Shown here: positions 52,406-60,026 of the stretch, piece after piece | How positions within the stretch are numbered: the first letter of the stretch is position 1 | Layout: each line of letters starts with the position of its first letter | Assembly: GCF_014649755.1 (NCBI RefSeq) | Contig: NZ_BMTQ01000018.1 | Location: 1 to 64,000 of the forward strand | Length of the DNA: 64,000 nt | From: Streptomyces litmocidini | Lineage (GTDB): Bacteria; Actinomycetota; Actinomycetes; Streptomycetales; Streptomycetaceae | Direction of reading: 5' to 3' | Translations under genes and position numbers: made by a program | The notes under the pieces: generated by a model | The model's input: only the letters and a program-made list of their open reading frames with translations | The model's database searches: none | What the model was told of the DNA's origin: nothing

Positions 52406-52882
52406 TCAGGGGCCGGGGTCCGGGGCGCGGTGCACCGGCAGGAGGCGGGAGCCCGCCATCCGTTCGCCGAAGCGGTCGTCGGGGTTGGACAGGACGCAGG
52501 TCTCCAGGGAGAGGCACCCGCACCCGATGCAGTCCGTCAGGTGGTCACGGAGCCGGCCGAGCTGTTTGATGCGCTCGTCGAGTTCGGTGCGCCAGGCCGC
52601 GGAGAGCCGGGCCCAGTCCTCGTTCGTGGGCGTGCGCTCCTCGGGGAGCTGGGCCAGTGCCTCCCGGATGGTGGCCAGGGGGATCCCGACCCGTTGCGCG
52701 GCCCGGACGAAGGCCACCCTGCGGAGCGTGTCGCGGCCGTAGCGGCGCTGGTTCCCGCTGGTGCGGCGGCTTCTGATGAGCCCTTTCGCCTCGTAGAAGT
52801 GCAGGGCGGAGACGGCGGCCCCGCTGCGGGCGGAGAGCTGGCCGACGGTGAGTTCGTGGAGCTTCTCTGGAATATGCGGCAC
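52406..52882 (-). CDS. soxR: Redox-sensitive transcriptional activator SoxR
   Basis: 158-aa MerR-family regulator with a [2Fe-2S] cluster. The HTH is in LTVGQLSARSGAAVSALHFYEAKGLI (residues 11-36), followed by a dimerisation helix. The four cluster cysteines are in CIGCGCLSLETC near residues 119-130. In Streptomyces SoxR responds to endogenous redox-active pigments rather than superoxide. GTG start (MPHIPEKLHEL) matches the family. The extended C-terminal tail after the cluster is usual in actinobacteria. Divergent from the MaoC gene. Confidence 0.93.
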   Translation of the reverse strand: MPHIPEKLHELTVGQLSARSGAAVSALHFYEAKGLIRSRRTSGNQRRYGRDTLRRVAFVRAAQRVGIPLATIREALAQLPEERTPTNEDWARLSAAWRTELDERIKQLGRLRDHLTDCIGCGCLSLETCVLSNPDDRFGERMAGSRLLPVHRAPDPGP

Positions 52883-52944
52883 TCGGGGAACCCTACTGGT
52901 GCGTCGGCGGCGGCCGTTGACAGCGGCCCCCGCACCCCACATGC

Positions 52945-52961
52945 TGAGCAAGCGCTTAGAT
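52945..52961. promoter_or_regulatory. TGAGCAAGCGCTTAGAT motif before maoC
   Basis: A 17-bp sequence centred on palindrome AAGCGCTT, ending 41 bp before the MaoC start. The identical 17-mer lies at 54131-54147, upstream of the TetR gene that converges on maoC. Strong candidate operator of that TetR. Confidence 0.7.
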
Positions 52962-52977
52962 ACCGACCAATGGGTAT
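52960..52977. promoter_or_regulatory. ATACC/GGTAT palindrome before maoC
   Basis: ATACCGACCAATGGGTAT, perfect 5-bp arms around 8 bases, abutting the AAGCGCTT motif. It shares the ATACCGAC half-site with 43276 and 47083, so a second TetR regulator may act on this promoter. Confidence 0.5.
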
Positions 52978-53002
52978 GCCGTACCAGAAGGGACGAGGAC
53001 AC

Positions 53003-53464
53003 ATGGCCGAGCCGAGGATCTTCACCTCCGCCGAGGAGCTGCGCGCGGGAGTGGGCGAGCAGCTGGGGCACAGCGACTGGCTGGAGGTCGACCAGAAGCG
53101 GATCGACCTCTTCGCGGAGGCGACCGGGGACCACCAGTGGATCCACGTGGACCCGGAGCGCGCCGCGACCGGCCCCTTCGGCACGACCATCGCGCACGGC
53201 TACCTGACGCTGTCCCTCCTTCCGCTGTTCGTCCCGCAGGTGCTGCGGGTCGAGGGCATGAAGATGGGCCTCAACTACGGGACGGAGAAGGTGCGCTTCC
53301 CCGCCCCCGTCCCGGTCGGCTCGCGCCTGCGCGCCACCGCGGTCCTGACGAAGGTCGAGGAGGCGGGCGGCGGCGTGCAGGTGACGGCGGCGGTGACCGT
53401 GGAGCGCGAGGGCTCCGAGAAGCCGGTCTGCGTGGCCGAGTCGGTCTCCCGCTACTACTTCTGA
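53003..53464 (+). CDS. MaoC-family (R)-specific enoyl-CoA hydratase
   Basis: 153-aa single hot-dog-fold dehydratase. Catalytic motif: FAEATGDHQWIHVDPERAATGPFGTTIAHGYLTLSLLP near residues 37-75, where Asp and His (D-x-x-W-I-H) form the hydratase site. Probably hydrates 2-enoyl-CoA in fatty-acid metabolism. Its promoter has two TetR-type motifs. Its 3' end overlaps the convergent TetR gene by 10 bp. Confidence 0.92.
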   Translation: MAEPRIFTSAEELRAGVGEQLGHSDWLEVDQKRIDLFAEATGDHQWIHVDPERAATGPFGTTIAHGYLTLSLLPLFVPQVLRVEGMKMGLNYGTEKVRFPAPVPVGSRLRATAVLTKVEEAGGGVQVTAAVTVEREGSEKPVCVAESVSRYYF

Positions 53465-54081
53465 ACGCCGACCATCCTGAGGACGAGGTCGGCGTAGAGC
53501 ACGCCGATCTCGTCGGCCGTCCGGCGGCCCTGCGTGTTGAACCAGCGCGAGACGTCGATGCAGAGGGAGAGCACGGCGACCGCGGTGCCGGACACGTCGA
53601 GCACGTCGAACTCGCCCGCCGCCGCGCCCTCTTCGAGGATCCGGCGGACGGTCGCGTCGGACTCGCGGCGCAGCTCGATGATCTCGGCGCGGTGTTCGGG
53701 GCCGAGCGCGTCGAGCTCGTACTGGACGACGCGCGCGGTCGTGTGGCGCTCGGCGTGCCAGCGGACGAAGGAGCGGACGGCGTCGGCGAGCCGCTCGGCG
53801 GCGGTGCCGTCGCCGTCGGCCGCGGCCCGGAGGATCTCCAGGGCCTTGTCGTGGCCGATGCGGCTGATCCGGTGGAGCAGCTCTTCCTTGGTCTTGTAGT
53901 GGATGTAGAGCGCGGCGGGGCTCATCCCGGCGCGGCCCGCGATGTCCCGGGTGGTGGTGGCGTGGTAACCGCGCTCGGCGAACGCCTCGACGGCGGCCAC
54001 GAGCAGCCGCCGGGCCGCCTCGGGCGTGACCTCGTCCCAGGGCACGTCCTCGCCCCCGGGCGTCTCCTCCGCCGCGCTCAT
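53455..54081 (-). CDS. TetR-family regulator (MaoC-linked)
   Basis: 208-aa TetR regulator: ARRLLVAAVEAFAERGYHATTTRDIAGRAGMSPAALYIHYKTKEELLHRI (about residues 22-70), closely like the group controlling fatty-acid and CoA genes. A well-placed AAGGAG precedes ATG 54081. The 17-bp motif found before maoC recurs 50 bp upstream of this gene, indicating autoregulation plus control of maoC. Confidence 0.88.
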   Translation of the reverse strand: MSAAEETPGGEDVPWDEVTPEAARRLLVAAVEAFAERGYHATTTRDIAGRAGMSPAALYIHYKTKEELLHRISRIGHDKALEILRAAADGDGTAAERLADAVRSFVRWHAERHTTARVVQYELDALGPEHRAEIIELRRESDATVRRILEEGAAAGEFDVLDVSGTAVAVLSLCIDVSRWFNTQGRRTADEIGVLYADLVLRMVGVQK

Positions 54082-54130
54082 CCCACACTCCTTCTCGGTC
54101 CCCGTCAGGACGAACACCATACAACGAGGG

Positions 54131-54147
54131 TGAGCAAGCGCTTAGAT
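54131..54147. promoter_or_regulatory. TGAGCAAGCGCTTAGAT motif before the TetR gene
   Basis: Exact copy of the 17-mer at 52945-52961, in the 76-bp gap between the YiaA-like gene stop and the TetR start, on the opposite strand sense relative to the gene. Confidence 0.7.
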
Positions 54148-54157
54148 CCTCGGGCGC

Positions 54158-54445
54158 TCAGAGCTTCTGGAAGGGGTCGTGCTCGGCGAGGAGCTTCTCC
54201 AGGCGGGCCTGGTCGACCCGGCTGACGATCTGGCCGGCCTCCTGGCGGTCGCGGACGACCTTGGCGAGGGTGAAGGCCGAGGTCGTGAGGTAGAGGACCG
54301 AGATCGCGAGGAAGGCCCGGACCCAGGCACTGGCGTCGAGCCGGTAGACGCCGATGGCCACGGCGGCGATCGCGATCCCGAAGGAGATCACGGCCTGCAT
54401 GGAGTAGGCGGCGGTGTTCTGCTGCTTGACCGGTGTGTCGCTCAT
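54158..54445 (-). CDS. YiaA/YiaB-type small inner-membrane protein
   Basis: 95-aa protein with two membrane segments (SMQAVISFGIAIAAVAIGVY and VRAFLAISVLYLTTSAFTLA) and a charged cytoplasmic tail (KVVRDRQEAGQIVSRVDQARLEKLL), matching the YiaA/B domain. The function of this family is unknown. Encoded between the acyl-CoA dehydrogenase and the TetR gene on the same strand. Confidence 0.8.
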   Translation of the reverse strand: MSDTPVKQQNTAAYSMQAVISFGIAIAAVAIGVYRLDASAWVRAFLAISVLYLTTSAFTLAKVVRDRQEAGQIVSRVDQARLEKLLAEHDPFQKL

Positions 54446-54506
54446 GCCGCACAGCATCGGACGGATGTGGTCGGCGCCACATCCGTCCGCGTACTCAGCG
54501 ACGTAC

Positions 54507-55658
54507 TCAGAAGGCCGAGACCCCCGTCAGCGCCCGGCCGATGATGAGCTTCTGGATCTGGCTGGTGCCCTCGTAGAGGGTCATGACGCGGGCGTCGCGC
54601 ACCAGCTTCCCGACCGGGTACTCGTCGATGTAGCCGTAGCCGCCGAAGACCTGGAGGGCGTTGTTCGCGGCGCGGACGGCGGCCTCGGAGGCGTACAGCT
54701 TGGCCTTGGAGGCGGCGGTGGCGAAGTCCCGGCCCCGGTCGATCAGGTCGGCGACCCGCCAGGTGAGCAGCCGGGCGGCGTCCACGTCGACGGCGATGTC
54801 GCTGAGGAGTTCCTGGACCAGCTGGTACGAGGCGATGGGCTTGCCGAACTGCTCGCGCTCCCCGGCGTACCGCACGGCCGCGTCGAGGGCGGCCTGCGCG
54901 ATGCCGACGCAGCCGGCGGCGACCGACATGCGCCCCTTGGCGAGGGCGGACATGGCGACGGCGAAGCCCTTGCCCTCGGGGCCCAGCATGGCGTCCGCCG
55001 GGACGCGGACGTCCTCCAGGACCAGCTCGGCGGTGGCCTGGCCGCGCAGGCCGAGCTTGCCGTGGACGGGGCGGCGGGTGAGGCCGGGGGTGTCGGCGGG
55101 GACGAGGAAGGCGGAGACGCCCTTGTGGCCGGGCGTGTCGTTCGTGCGGGCGAAGAGCAGCACGACGTCGGCCCAGGTGCCGTTGGTGATGAACATCTTG
55201 CCGCCGTTGACGACGTACGCGTCGCCGTCCCGCACGGCCCGGGTGGCCAGGTTCCCGGCGTCGGAGCCGGTGCCCGGCTCGGTGAGGCCGAAGCAGCCGA
55301 GCGCCTCGCCGGCGGCGAGCCGGGGCAGCCACTCCCGCTTCTGCTCCTCGGTGCCCCAGGAGGCGATCGTCTTGGCGACCAGACCGAGGGAGACGGAGAC
55401 GATGCCGCGCACGGAGGAGTCGCCGCGCCCCAGCTCCTCGGTGACGAGGCAGTACGCGAGGTGGTCGCCGCCCGAACCGCCGTACTCCTCCGGGAGGGTG
55501 AGCCCGAGGAAGCCGACGGCGCCGAGCTTCTTCACGACGGCGCGGTCCACCTGCTCGGCGCGGTCCCACGCGGCGGCGTGCGGGGTGACCTCGCGCGCGA
55601 CGAAGTCCTCGGCGAGCCGCCGTACGGCCTCCTGCTCCTCGCTCAGTTCCAGATTCAT
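54507..55658 (-). CDS. Acyl-CoA dehydrogenase
   Basis: 383-aa FAD-dependent acyl-CoA dehydrogenase of the short/branched-chain type: GFLGLTLPEEYGGSGGD near 50, CFGLTEPGTGSDAGNLATRAV near 122, FITNGTWADVVLLFART near 155, YAGEREQFGKPIASYQLVQELL near 262, and VFGGYGYIDEYPVGKLVRDARVMTLYEGTSQIQKLIIGRAL with the catalytic-region Glu near 362. Divergent from a TetR regulator over a 70-bp AT-rich promoter. Probably beta-oxidation or branched-chain catabolism. Confidence 0.93.
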   Translation of the reverse strand: MNLELSEEQEAVRRLAEDFVAREVTPHAAAWDRAEQVDRAVVKKLGAVGFLGLTLPEEYGGSGGDHLAYCLVTEELGRGDSSVRGIVSVSLGLVAKTIASWGTEEQKREWLPRLAAGEALGCFGLTEPGTGSDAGNLATRAVRDGDAYVVNGGKMFITNGTWADVVLLFARTNDTPGHKGVSAFLVPADTPGLTRRPVHGKLGLRGQATAELVLEDVRVPADAMLGPEGKGFAVAMSALAKGRMSVAAGCVGIAQAALDAAVRYAGEREQFGKPIASYQLVQELLSDIAVDVDAARLLTWRVADLIDRGRDFATAASKAKLYASEAAVRAANNALQVFGGYGYIDEYPVGKLVRDARVMTLYEGTSQIQKLIIGRALTGVSAF

Positions 55659-55680
55659 GCGGTGCCACCCCACTCGGCCA

Positions 55681-55705
55681 TTTAATTACCACTGCTAGTT
55701 TTTCT
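55681..55705. promoter_or_regulatory. AT-rich divergent promoter (acyl-CoA dehydrogenase / TetR)
   Basis: TTTAATTACCACTGCTAGTT, unusually AT-rich for this genome, lies midway between the divergent start codons. It resembles the ACTAGCAGTGGTAA-type boxes seen before acyl-CoA dehydrogenase genes, but I see no clean palindrome. Confidence 0.4.
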
Positions 55706-55728
55706 GGTGCGGGCCTACTATGTGCGCC

Positions 55729-56403
55729 ATGGCCCGACCGCGCAAGCCCCTGCTCAGCCGAGAACGCATCGTCGAGACGGCGGGCGCGCTCGTGGACGCG
55801 GAGGGCCTCGCGGCGCTCTCCACCCGGCGGCTCGCCGCCGAACTCGGCGTGAGCGGGCCCTCCCTCTACAACCACTTCCGCACGAAGGACGAGATCCTCG
55901 ACGCGGTCGCGGACGCGGTGAGCGCGAAGGTCGACCTGTCGATGTTCGCGGCGGACGACGGCCGGGACTGGGGGACGGCGCTGCACGACTGGGCGGTCTC
56001 CTACCGCGCCGCCCTCGCCGACCACCCGCACATCGTCCCCGTCCTCGCCCAGGGCCCGGGCCGCCGCCCGGCGGGCCTGAAGGTCGCCGACGCCGTCTTC
56101 GGCGCCATGGTCCGGGCGGGCTGGCCCCCGGCCCAGGCCACCTCCATCGGCGCGCTGATGCGGTACTTCGTCACCGGCTCCGCCCTCGGCTCCTTCGCCC
56201 GCGGCTTCGTCGACGACGAGACGGCCTACGACCCGGCCGACTACCCCCACCTCGGCCAGGCCCACCTCCTCGCGGAGCGCCGCCAGAAGGTCGACGAGGG
56301 CGCTTTCGAGACGGGCCTGCGGGCACTGCTCGACGGCCTGCGGCTGCAGTACGAGGCGATCCCGGCCGGGGCACCGCACGGTTCGGCCACCGCCGAAGCG
56401 TGA
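55729..56403 (+). CDS. TetR-family regulator (TetR C-terminal type)
   Basis: 224-aa regulator: LSRERIVETAGALVDAEGLAALSTRRLAAELGVSGPSLYNHFRTKDEILDAV (about residues 8-58) with the TetR_C-like ligand domain afterwards. Likely represses the divergent acyl-CoA dehydrogenase gene. ATG 55729 was taken; an in-frame ATG at 55720 adds three residues, and neither has a clear ribosome site, so a leaderless transcript is possible. Confidence 0.86.
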   Translation: MARPRKPLLSRERIVETAGALVDAEGLAALSTRRLAAELGVSGPSLYNHFRTKDEILDAVADAVSAKVDLSMFAADDGRDWGTALHDWAVSYRAALADHPHIVPVLAQGPGRRPAGLKVADAVFGAMVRAGWPPAQATSIGALMRYFVTGSALGSFARGFVDDETAYDPADYPHLGQAHLLAERRQKVDEGAFETGLRALLDGLRLQYEAIPAGAPHGSATAEA

Positions 56404-56421
56404 GTGCGGCAGGCTTGCCCC

Positions 56422-57117
56422 ATGGCAGCCAGTGACCTCGCCGCCCTCGCGGCGCTCTTCGCGGACGAGAGCCGCGCCGCGTTCCTGCTCGCCCTGCTCG
56501 ACGGGCGGGCCTGGACCGCCGGGGAGCTCGCCCGGCACGCCGGGGTGGCGCCGTCCACCGCCAGCGAGCACCTCGGGAAGCTGGTGGCGGGCGGGGTGCT
56601 CTCGGAGGAACGGCAGGGCAGGCACCGGTACGTGCGCCTCGCCGATCCCGGGATCGCCCACCTCGTGGAGGACCTGGCCGCCCGGTCCGAGCCCGAGGTG
56701 CCCGCGCCTCCGCGCTCGCTGCGCGCCGCGAGCGCCGGGCGGGCGATGGCGCGCGGCCGGACCTGCTACGACCACCTGGCGGGACGGCTCGGCATCGCGA
56801 TCACCGATGCGATGACGGAGCGCGGACTGCTGCGCCAGGACACCGGGTTCGCGCTCACGGACCGGGGCCTGGCCTGGTTCGACGAGCAGGGCGTCCCCCT
56901 CGCGCGGAAGGGGCGGCGGCCCGTCGCGCGCGGCTGCCTCGACTGGACCGAGCGCCGCCCGCACCTCGCGGGGCTCGCGGGCGCCGCGCTGTGCCGGCAC
57001 GCGTTCGACGCCGGGTGGTGCGTGCGGATCGGGTCCGAGCGGGCGGTGAGGGTGACGCCGGCGGGCGAGACGGCCCTGTGGACCGTCCTCGGCATCCCGA
57101 CGACGGCCCTGCGCTGA
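56422..57117 (+). CDS. ArsR-type winged-helix regulator
   Basis: 231-aa protein with an N-terminal ArsR HTH: AALFADESRAAFLLALLDGRAWTAGELARHAGVAPSTASEHLGKLVAGGVLSEERQGRHRYVRL (about residues 8-72). A C-terminal region of about 130 residues contains CYDHLAGRLGIAI near 108, typical of larger ArsR homologues without a classical metal site. The DNA-binding Cys motif of metal sensors is absent. Target unknown. Confidence 0.82.
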   Translation: MAASDLAALAALFADESRAAFLLALLDGRAWTAGELARHAGVAPSTASEHLGKLVAGGVLSEERQGRHRYVRLADPGIAHLVEDLAARSEPEVPAPPRSLRAASAGRAMARGRTCYDHLAGRLGIAITDAMTERGLLRQDTGFALTDRGLAWFDEQGVPLARKGRRPVARGCLDWTERRPHLAGLAGAALCRHAFDAGWCVRIGSERAVRVTPAGETALWTVLGIPTTALR

Positions 57118-57428
57118 GCGGGACGGCTTCGCCGAGCGGGGCGGGTCGGGTCGGGGAAGGGCGGGGCGTACGGGGCCGAGGGGGCCTGGACCAGGTCGGA
57201 TCCGGTCGAGCGGGCCGGGCCGGAGCGCCGGGCCGGGCCGGACGCGGCCGAGCGGGCCGGGCCGGCCACGGGCAGACCGGGCCGGGCCGGCGACCGGGCG
57301 GAGACGCCCAGCCGGGCCTGCCCGGACGAGTCCCGTCCCGGCCGGCCGGGAGGGGCCCGGGCCCCTCCCGTACCGCCCCGCTCGATATTGCGGTGAGCGC
57401 CGAACGGTCCGCCGCCTACCGTCGGGGC
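57118..57428. repeat. 311-bp intergenic region with GGGCCGGGCCGG repeats
   Basis: No gene seen. From about 57200 to 57300 the block GAGCGGGCCGGGCCGG and shorter GGGCCGGGCCGG units recur five or more times. Self-complementary GGCC runs could form structures. The promoter of the EamA gene must lie at the right end (CTCGATATTGCGGTGAGCGCC). Confidence 0.6.
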
Positions 57429-58340
57429 ATGCAGAAGCAATCCTCCCGGCTCGCGCTCGCCGCCGCCGGTGTCACCGTGGTCCTGTGGGCCTCCGCCTTC
57501 GTCTCCATCCGCAGCGCCGGGGCGGCCTACTCCCCCGGCGCGCTCGCGCTCGGCCGACTGCTCGCCGGGGCGCTGGTCCTCGGTGCCGTGCTCCTGGTGC
57601 GACGGGAGGGGTTGCCGCCGCGGGCCGCCTGGCCGGGGATCGCCACCTCGGGGCTGCTCTGGTTCGGGGTCTACATGGTGGTCCTGAACTGGGGCGAGCA
57701 GGAGGTCGACGCGGGCACGGCGGCGATGGTGGTCAACATGGGACCGGTCCTCATCGCCCTGCTCGGCGCGCGGTTCCTCAAGGAGTCGCTGCCGCCCCGG
57801 CTGCTGGCGGGCATGGCGGTCTCCTTCGCGGGGGCGGTGACCGTCGGCCTGTCGATGTCCGGCGGCTCCGGCGGGCACGCCTCCGCGCTCGGGGTGGTCC
57901 TCTGCCTGCTCGCGGCGATGGCGTACGCGGGCGGGGTCGTGGCCCAGAAGCCGGCGCTCGCGCACGGCAGCGCGCTCCAGGTGACGGCCTTCGGGTGCCT
58001 GGTGGGGGCGGCGGCCTGTCTGCCCTTCGCCGGGCAGCTGGTCGAGGAGGCGGGCCGGGCCCCGCTGTCGGCGACCCTGAACATGGTCTACCTGGGGGTG
58101 TTCCCGACCGCGCTCGCGTTCACGACCTGGGCCTACGCCCTCGCCCGTACGACCGCGGGCCGGATGGGCGCGACGACGTACGCGGTGCCCGCGCTGGTCG
58201 TGGTCCTGGCGTGGGTGTTCCTGGGCGAGCTGCCGGGTCCGCTCACGCTCGCCGGGGGCGCGCTGTGCCTCGCGGGCGTGGCCGTATCCCGTTCCCGGGC
58301 GCGGACCGCCGTGGCCGCCGGAGCGGCCGAATCCACCTGA
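57429..58340 (+). CDS. EamA/DMT-family transporter
   Basis: 303-aa protein with ten hydrophobic segments forming two EamA repeats (about residues 8-140 and 155-290), typical of the 10-TMS drug/metabolite transporter family. Second-repeat signatures include YLGVFPTALAFTTWAYAL near 218 and AVPALVVVLAWVFLGELPGPLTLAGGALCLAGV near 255. Exporter of unknown small molecules or amino acids. It lies beside regulatory genes, with a hairpin downstream. Confidence 0.88.
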   Translation: MQKQSSRLALAAAGVTVVLWASAFVSIRSAGAAYSPGALALGRLLAGALVLGAVLLVRREGLPPRAAWPGIATSGLLWFGVYMVVLNWGEQEVDAGTAAMVVNMGPVLIALLGARFLKESLPPRLLAGMAVSFAGAVTVGLSMSGGSGGHASALGVVLCLLAAMAYAGGVVAQKPALAHGSALQVTAFGCLVGAAACLPFAGQLVEEAGRAPLSATLNMVYLGVFPTALAFTTWAYALARTTAGRMGATTYAVPALVVVLAWVFLGELPGPLTLAGGALCLAGVAVSRSRARTAVAAGAAEST

Positions 58341-58432
58341 CAGGCCATACCACCGATTCCGGCCAGTTCGCGGGCGGTCCGCGGGAGGCGGGCGCCCGCG
58401 ACCTGGGAGGAAGGCGTGCGTCAAGTCCCAGT

Positions 58433-58479
58433 TCCGGCCGGGCGGCGGAGAAGCCACGTTTCGCCGCTCCCCGGCCGGA
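58433..58479 (+). terminator. Hairpin downstream of the EamA gene
   Basis: TCCGGCCGG (58433-58441) pairs with 58471-58479, and CGGCG/CGCCG extend the stem inward. It is about 90 bp after the EamA stop and about 75 bp before the next start codon. Confidence 0.5.
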
Positions 58480-58505
58480 TAGTTTCGAGGCGGTCACAGG
58501 CGTAG

Positions 58506-58526
58506 GCCGGAACATAACGCTCCGGC
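58506..58526. promoter_or_regulatory. GCCGGA/TCCGGC inverted repeat at the receptor-like gene promoter
   Basis: GCCGGAACATAACGCTCCGGC: 6-bp arms around 9 bp containing CATAAC, a possible -10 element, 29 bp before the start codon. I could not match it to the ARE consensus of gamma-butyrolactone receptors. Confidence 0.35.
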
Positions 58527-58554
58527 ACCTTCTCGCAAGCCCACGGGGGAGCTC

Positions 58555-59253
58555 ATGGCGATTCAGCAGCGGGCGGAGCGGACGAGACAGGAGATCCTGT
58601 CGTCGGCCGCGCGGGTGTTCGACAGGGTGGGGTACGAACGGGCGTCCCTCGCCCGGATCGCCGGCGAGGCCCGGCTGACCACAGGCGCCCTGGTCTTCCA
58701 TTTCGCGACCAAGGCGGATCTGGCGACCGCGGTGCGCGGGCGGGCCCGCGCGGTCACCCGGATCACGGTCGAGTCGGCCTGCTTATCCATGGAGGGAGTG
58801 GGCGGCACCGCGATCGACAAGCTGGTGATCACCACCCACGCCCTCATCCGGCTCTTCGAGACCGATCCCGTGGCGCGGGCCGGGGAGCGCCTCGCCCGCG
58901 AGCTGCAGGCGGCCGACCCGGGCCCCGGGCAGGAATGCCCCTGGCGGCGCGAGGTGGGCCGGCTCGCGCGGTACGCGGCGGCGGAGAAGGCCCTGCGGCC
59001 GGGCGTGGACGCGACGGCGGTCGCGGCGCTGATCGGCTACGTGATCACCGGGGTCGAGCTGGAGATGCGCCGTCCGAGCGCCCCGGCCGACGAGTTCTGG
59101 CCCGCGGAGAGCGGCGCCCTGCACGATCCGGCCGAGGAGCGGCTCCGCCGCATCTGGGAGCTCATCCTGCCGGGGCTCGTCGACCCAACCTGTCCGACGG
59201 TCCGGGTGCCGCCGCGGGCACCCTCGCAGGACAGGTCAGCGACCCCCTCCTGA
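58555..59253 (+). CDS. Gamma-butyrolactone-receptor-like TetR regulator with a TTA codon
   Basis: 232-aa member of the ArpA/ScbR/BarB-type family. Residues 1-60 read MAIQQRAERTRQEILSSAAR then VFDRVGYERASLARIAGEARLTTGALVFHFATKADLATAV, the highly conserved HTH of gamma-butyrolactone receptors and pseudo-receptors. Codon 77 (58783-58785) is TTA, the rare leucine codon read only by the bldA tRNA, so translation should be delayed until development. No butyrolactone synthase (AfsA type) is in the window. GGGGGAG precedes the ATG. Overlaps the convergent TetR gene by 18 bp. Confidence 0.87.
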   Translation: MAIQQRAERTRQEILSSAARVFDRVGYERASLARIAGEARLTTGALVFHFATKADLATAVRGRARAVTRITVESACLSMEGVGGTAIDKLVITTHALIRLFETDPVARAGERLARELQAADPGPGQECPWRREVGRLARYAAAEKALRPGVDATAVAALIGYVITGVELEMRRPSAPADEFWPAESGALHDPAEERLRRIWELILPGLVDPTCPTVRVPPRAPSQDRSATPS

Positions 59254-59904
59254 CTCCAGCAGTCGACGGGCGAAGACCGTCAGCGAACGTCCGATGCGCT
59301 CGGTCGGCAGGCCGAGCTGGTGCCGCTGGAACTGGAAGAGTTCGGGCGACAGCGGACTGAGCGCGATGTCGATCAGCGGGTCCGGGTCCTCGACCCCGTG
59401 GTCGACCAGCAGGGTGCGCACGTGGACGCGCCAGAAGCCGTACGCGCCCGTCCGGAAGCGCGCGGGCCCGGTCTCCGCCCCCAGTGCCAGCGGCAGATGC
59501 CGTTCGAGCAGATCGAGCATCGCCAGGTAGAACGCCGCGAGCCGCTCCCCGGCGGGTGCGCCGGGTCCGAGCGGCGGCGGCCCGTAGATGAGCTGCCCCT
59601 GCAGCCGGCGCTCGTGCTCGTCGAGCAGCGCCACGGCGACCGAGGACGGATCGGGGAAGCTGCGGTACAACGTGGCGCGGCCGACGCCCGCCGCCTTGGC
59701 GATCCGGTCCATGGTGACCGATCGCGGGTCCTGTTCGGCGAAGAGCTGCTCGGCCGCCGCCAGGATCTGGGCGCGGTTGCGCTCCGCGTCCGCGCGCCGG
59801 CGCGGGGCGACCGGCTGCTCGTCCGCCGCCTGGAGGTCACCGAGGAGCCCGCCGACCCGGTGCACGGAGGACGCTCCACGACCTCGCTGCTCTTCCTCGC
59901 TCAT
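59236..59904 (-). CDS. TetR-family regulator of the adjacent DMT transporter
   Basis: 222-aa regulator. A disordered N-terminal region of about 40 residues precedes the HTH: NRAQILAAAEQLFAEQDPRSVTMDRIAKAAGVGRATLYRSFPDPSSVAVALL (about 45-95). Divergent from the DMT transporter, with two inverted copies of one operator between them, so it is very likely the repressor of that exporter. The inducer is unknown, plausibly the exported compound. Confidence 0.87.
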   Translation of the reverse strand: MSEEEQRGRGASSVHRVGGLLGDLQAADEQPVAPRRRADAERNRAQILAAAEQLFAEQDPRSVTMDRIAKAAGVGRATLYRSFPDPSSVAVALLDEHERRLQGQLIYGPPPLGPGAPAGERLAAFYLAMLDLLERHLPLALGAETGPARFRTGAYGFWRVHVRTLLVDHGVEDPDPLIDIALSPLSPELFQFQRHQLGLPTERIGRSLTVFARRLLESGGGR

Positions 59905-59930
59905 GGACCAGACCTTACTTCCCCTGGGAC

Positions 59931-59994
59931 TAAGTGGACACCTTGTCCGTTTGCCATGTTGCATGGCATGCTAAACGGACTCAGTGTCCACTTA
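59931..59994. promoter_or_regulatory. Paired inverted 22-bp operators between TetR and DMT genes
   Basis: Copy 1 is 59931-59952 and copy 2 59973-59994 on the other strand. They agree at 19 of 22 positions: TAAGTGGACAC, three variable bases, then GTCCGTTT. Each is itself a GGAC/GTCC palindrome. Together they make a 64-bp palindrome over the divergent promoter. Confidence 0.75.
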
Positions 59995-60026
59995 TCCGCT
60001 CGCCATCCCGCCCCAGGGAGATCCAG

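Noticed and set aside
52011..52742. Several open frames crossing the repeat-rich region left of soxR
   Set aside because: They run through palindromic repeats, lack ribosome sites and conserved composition, and contradict the well-supported soxR frame.
58341..58554. ARE-type autoregulatory element before the butyrolactone-receptor-like gene
   Set aside because: No sequence close to the ARE consensus could be identified; only a short GCCGGA/TCCGGC repeat was kept, at low confidence.
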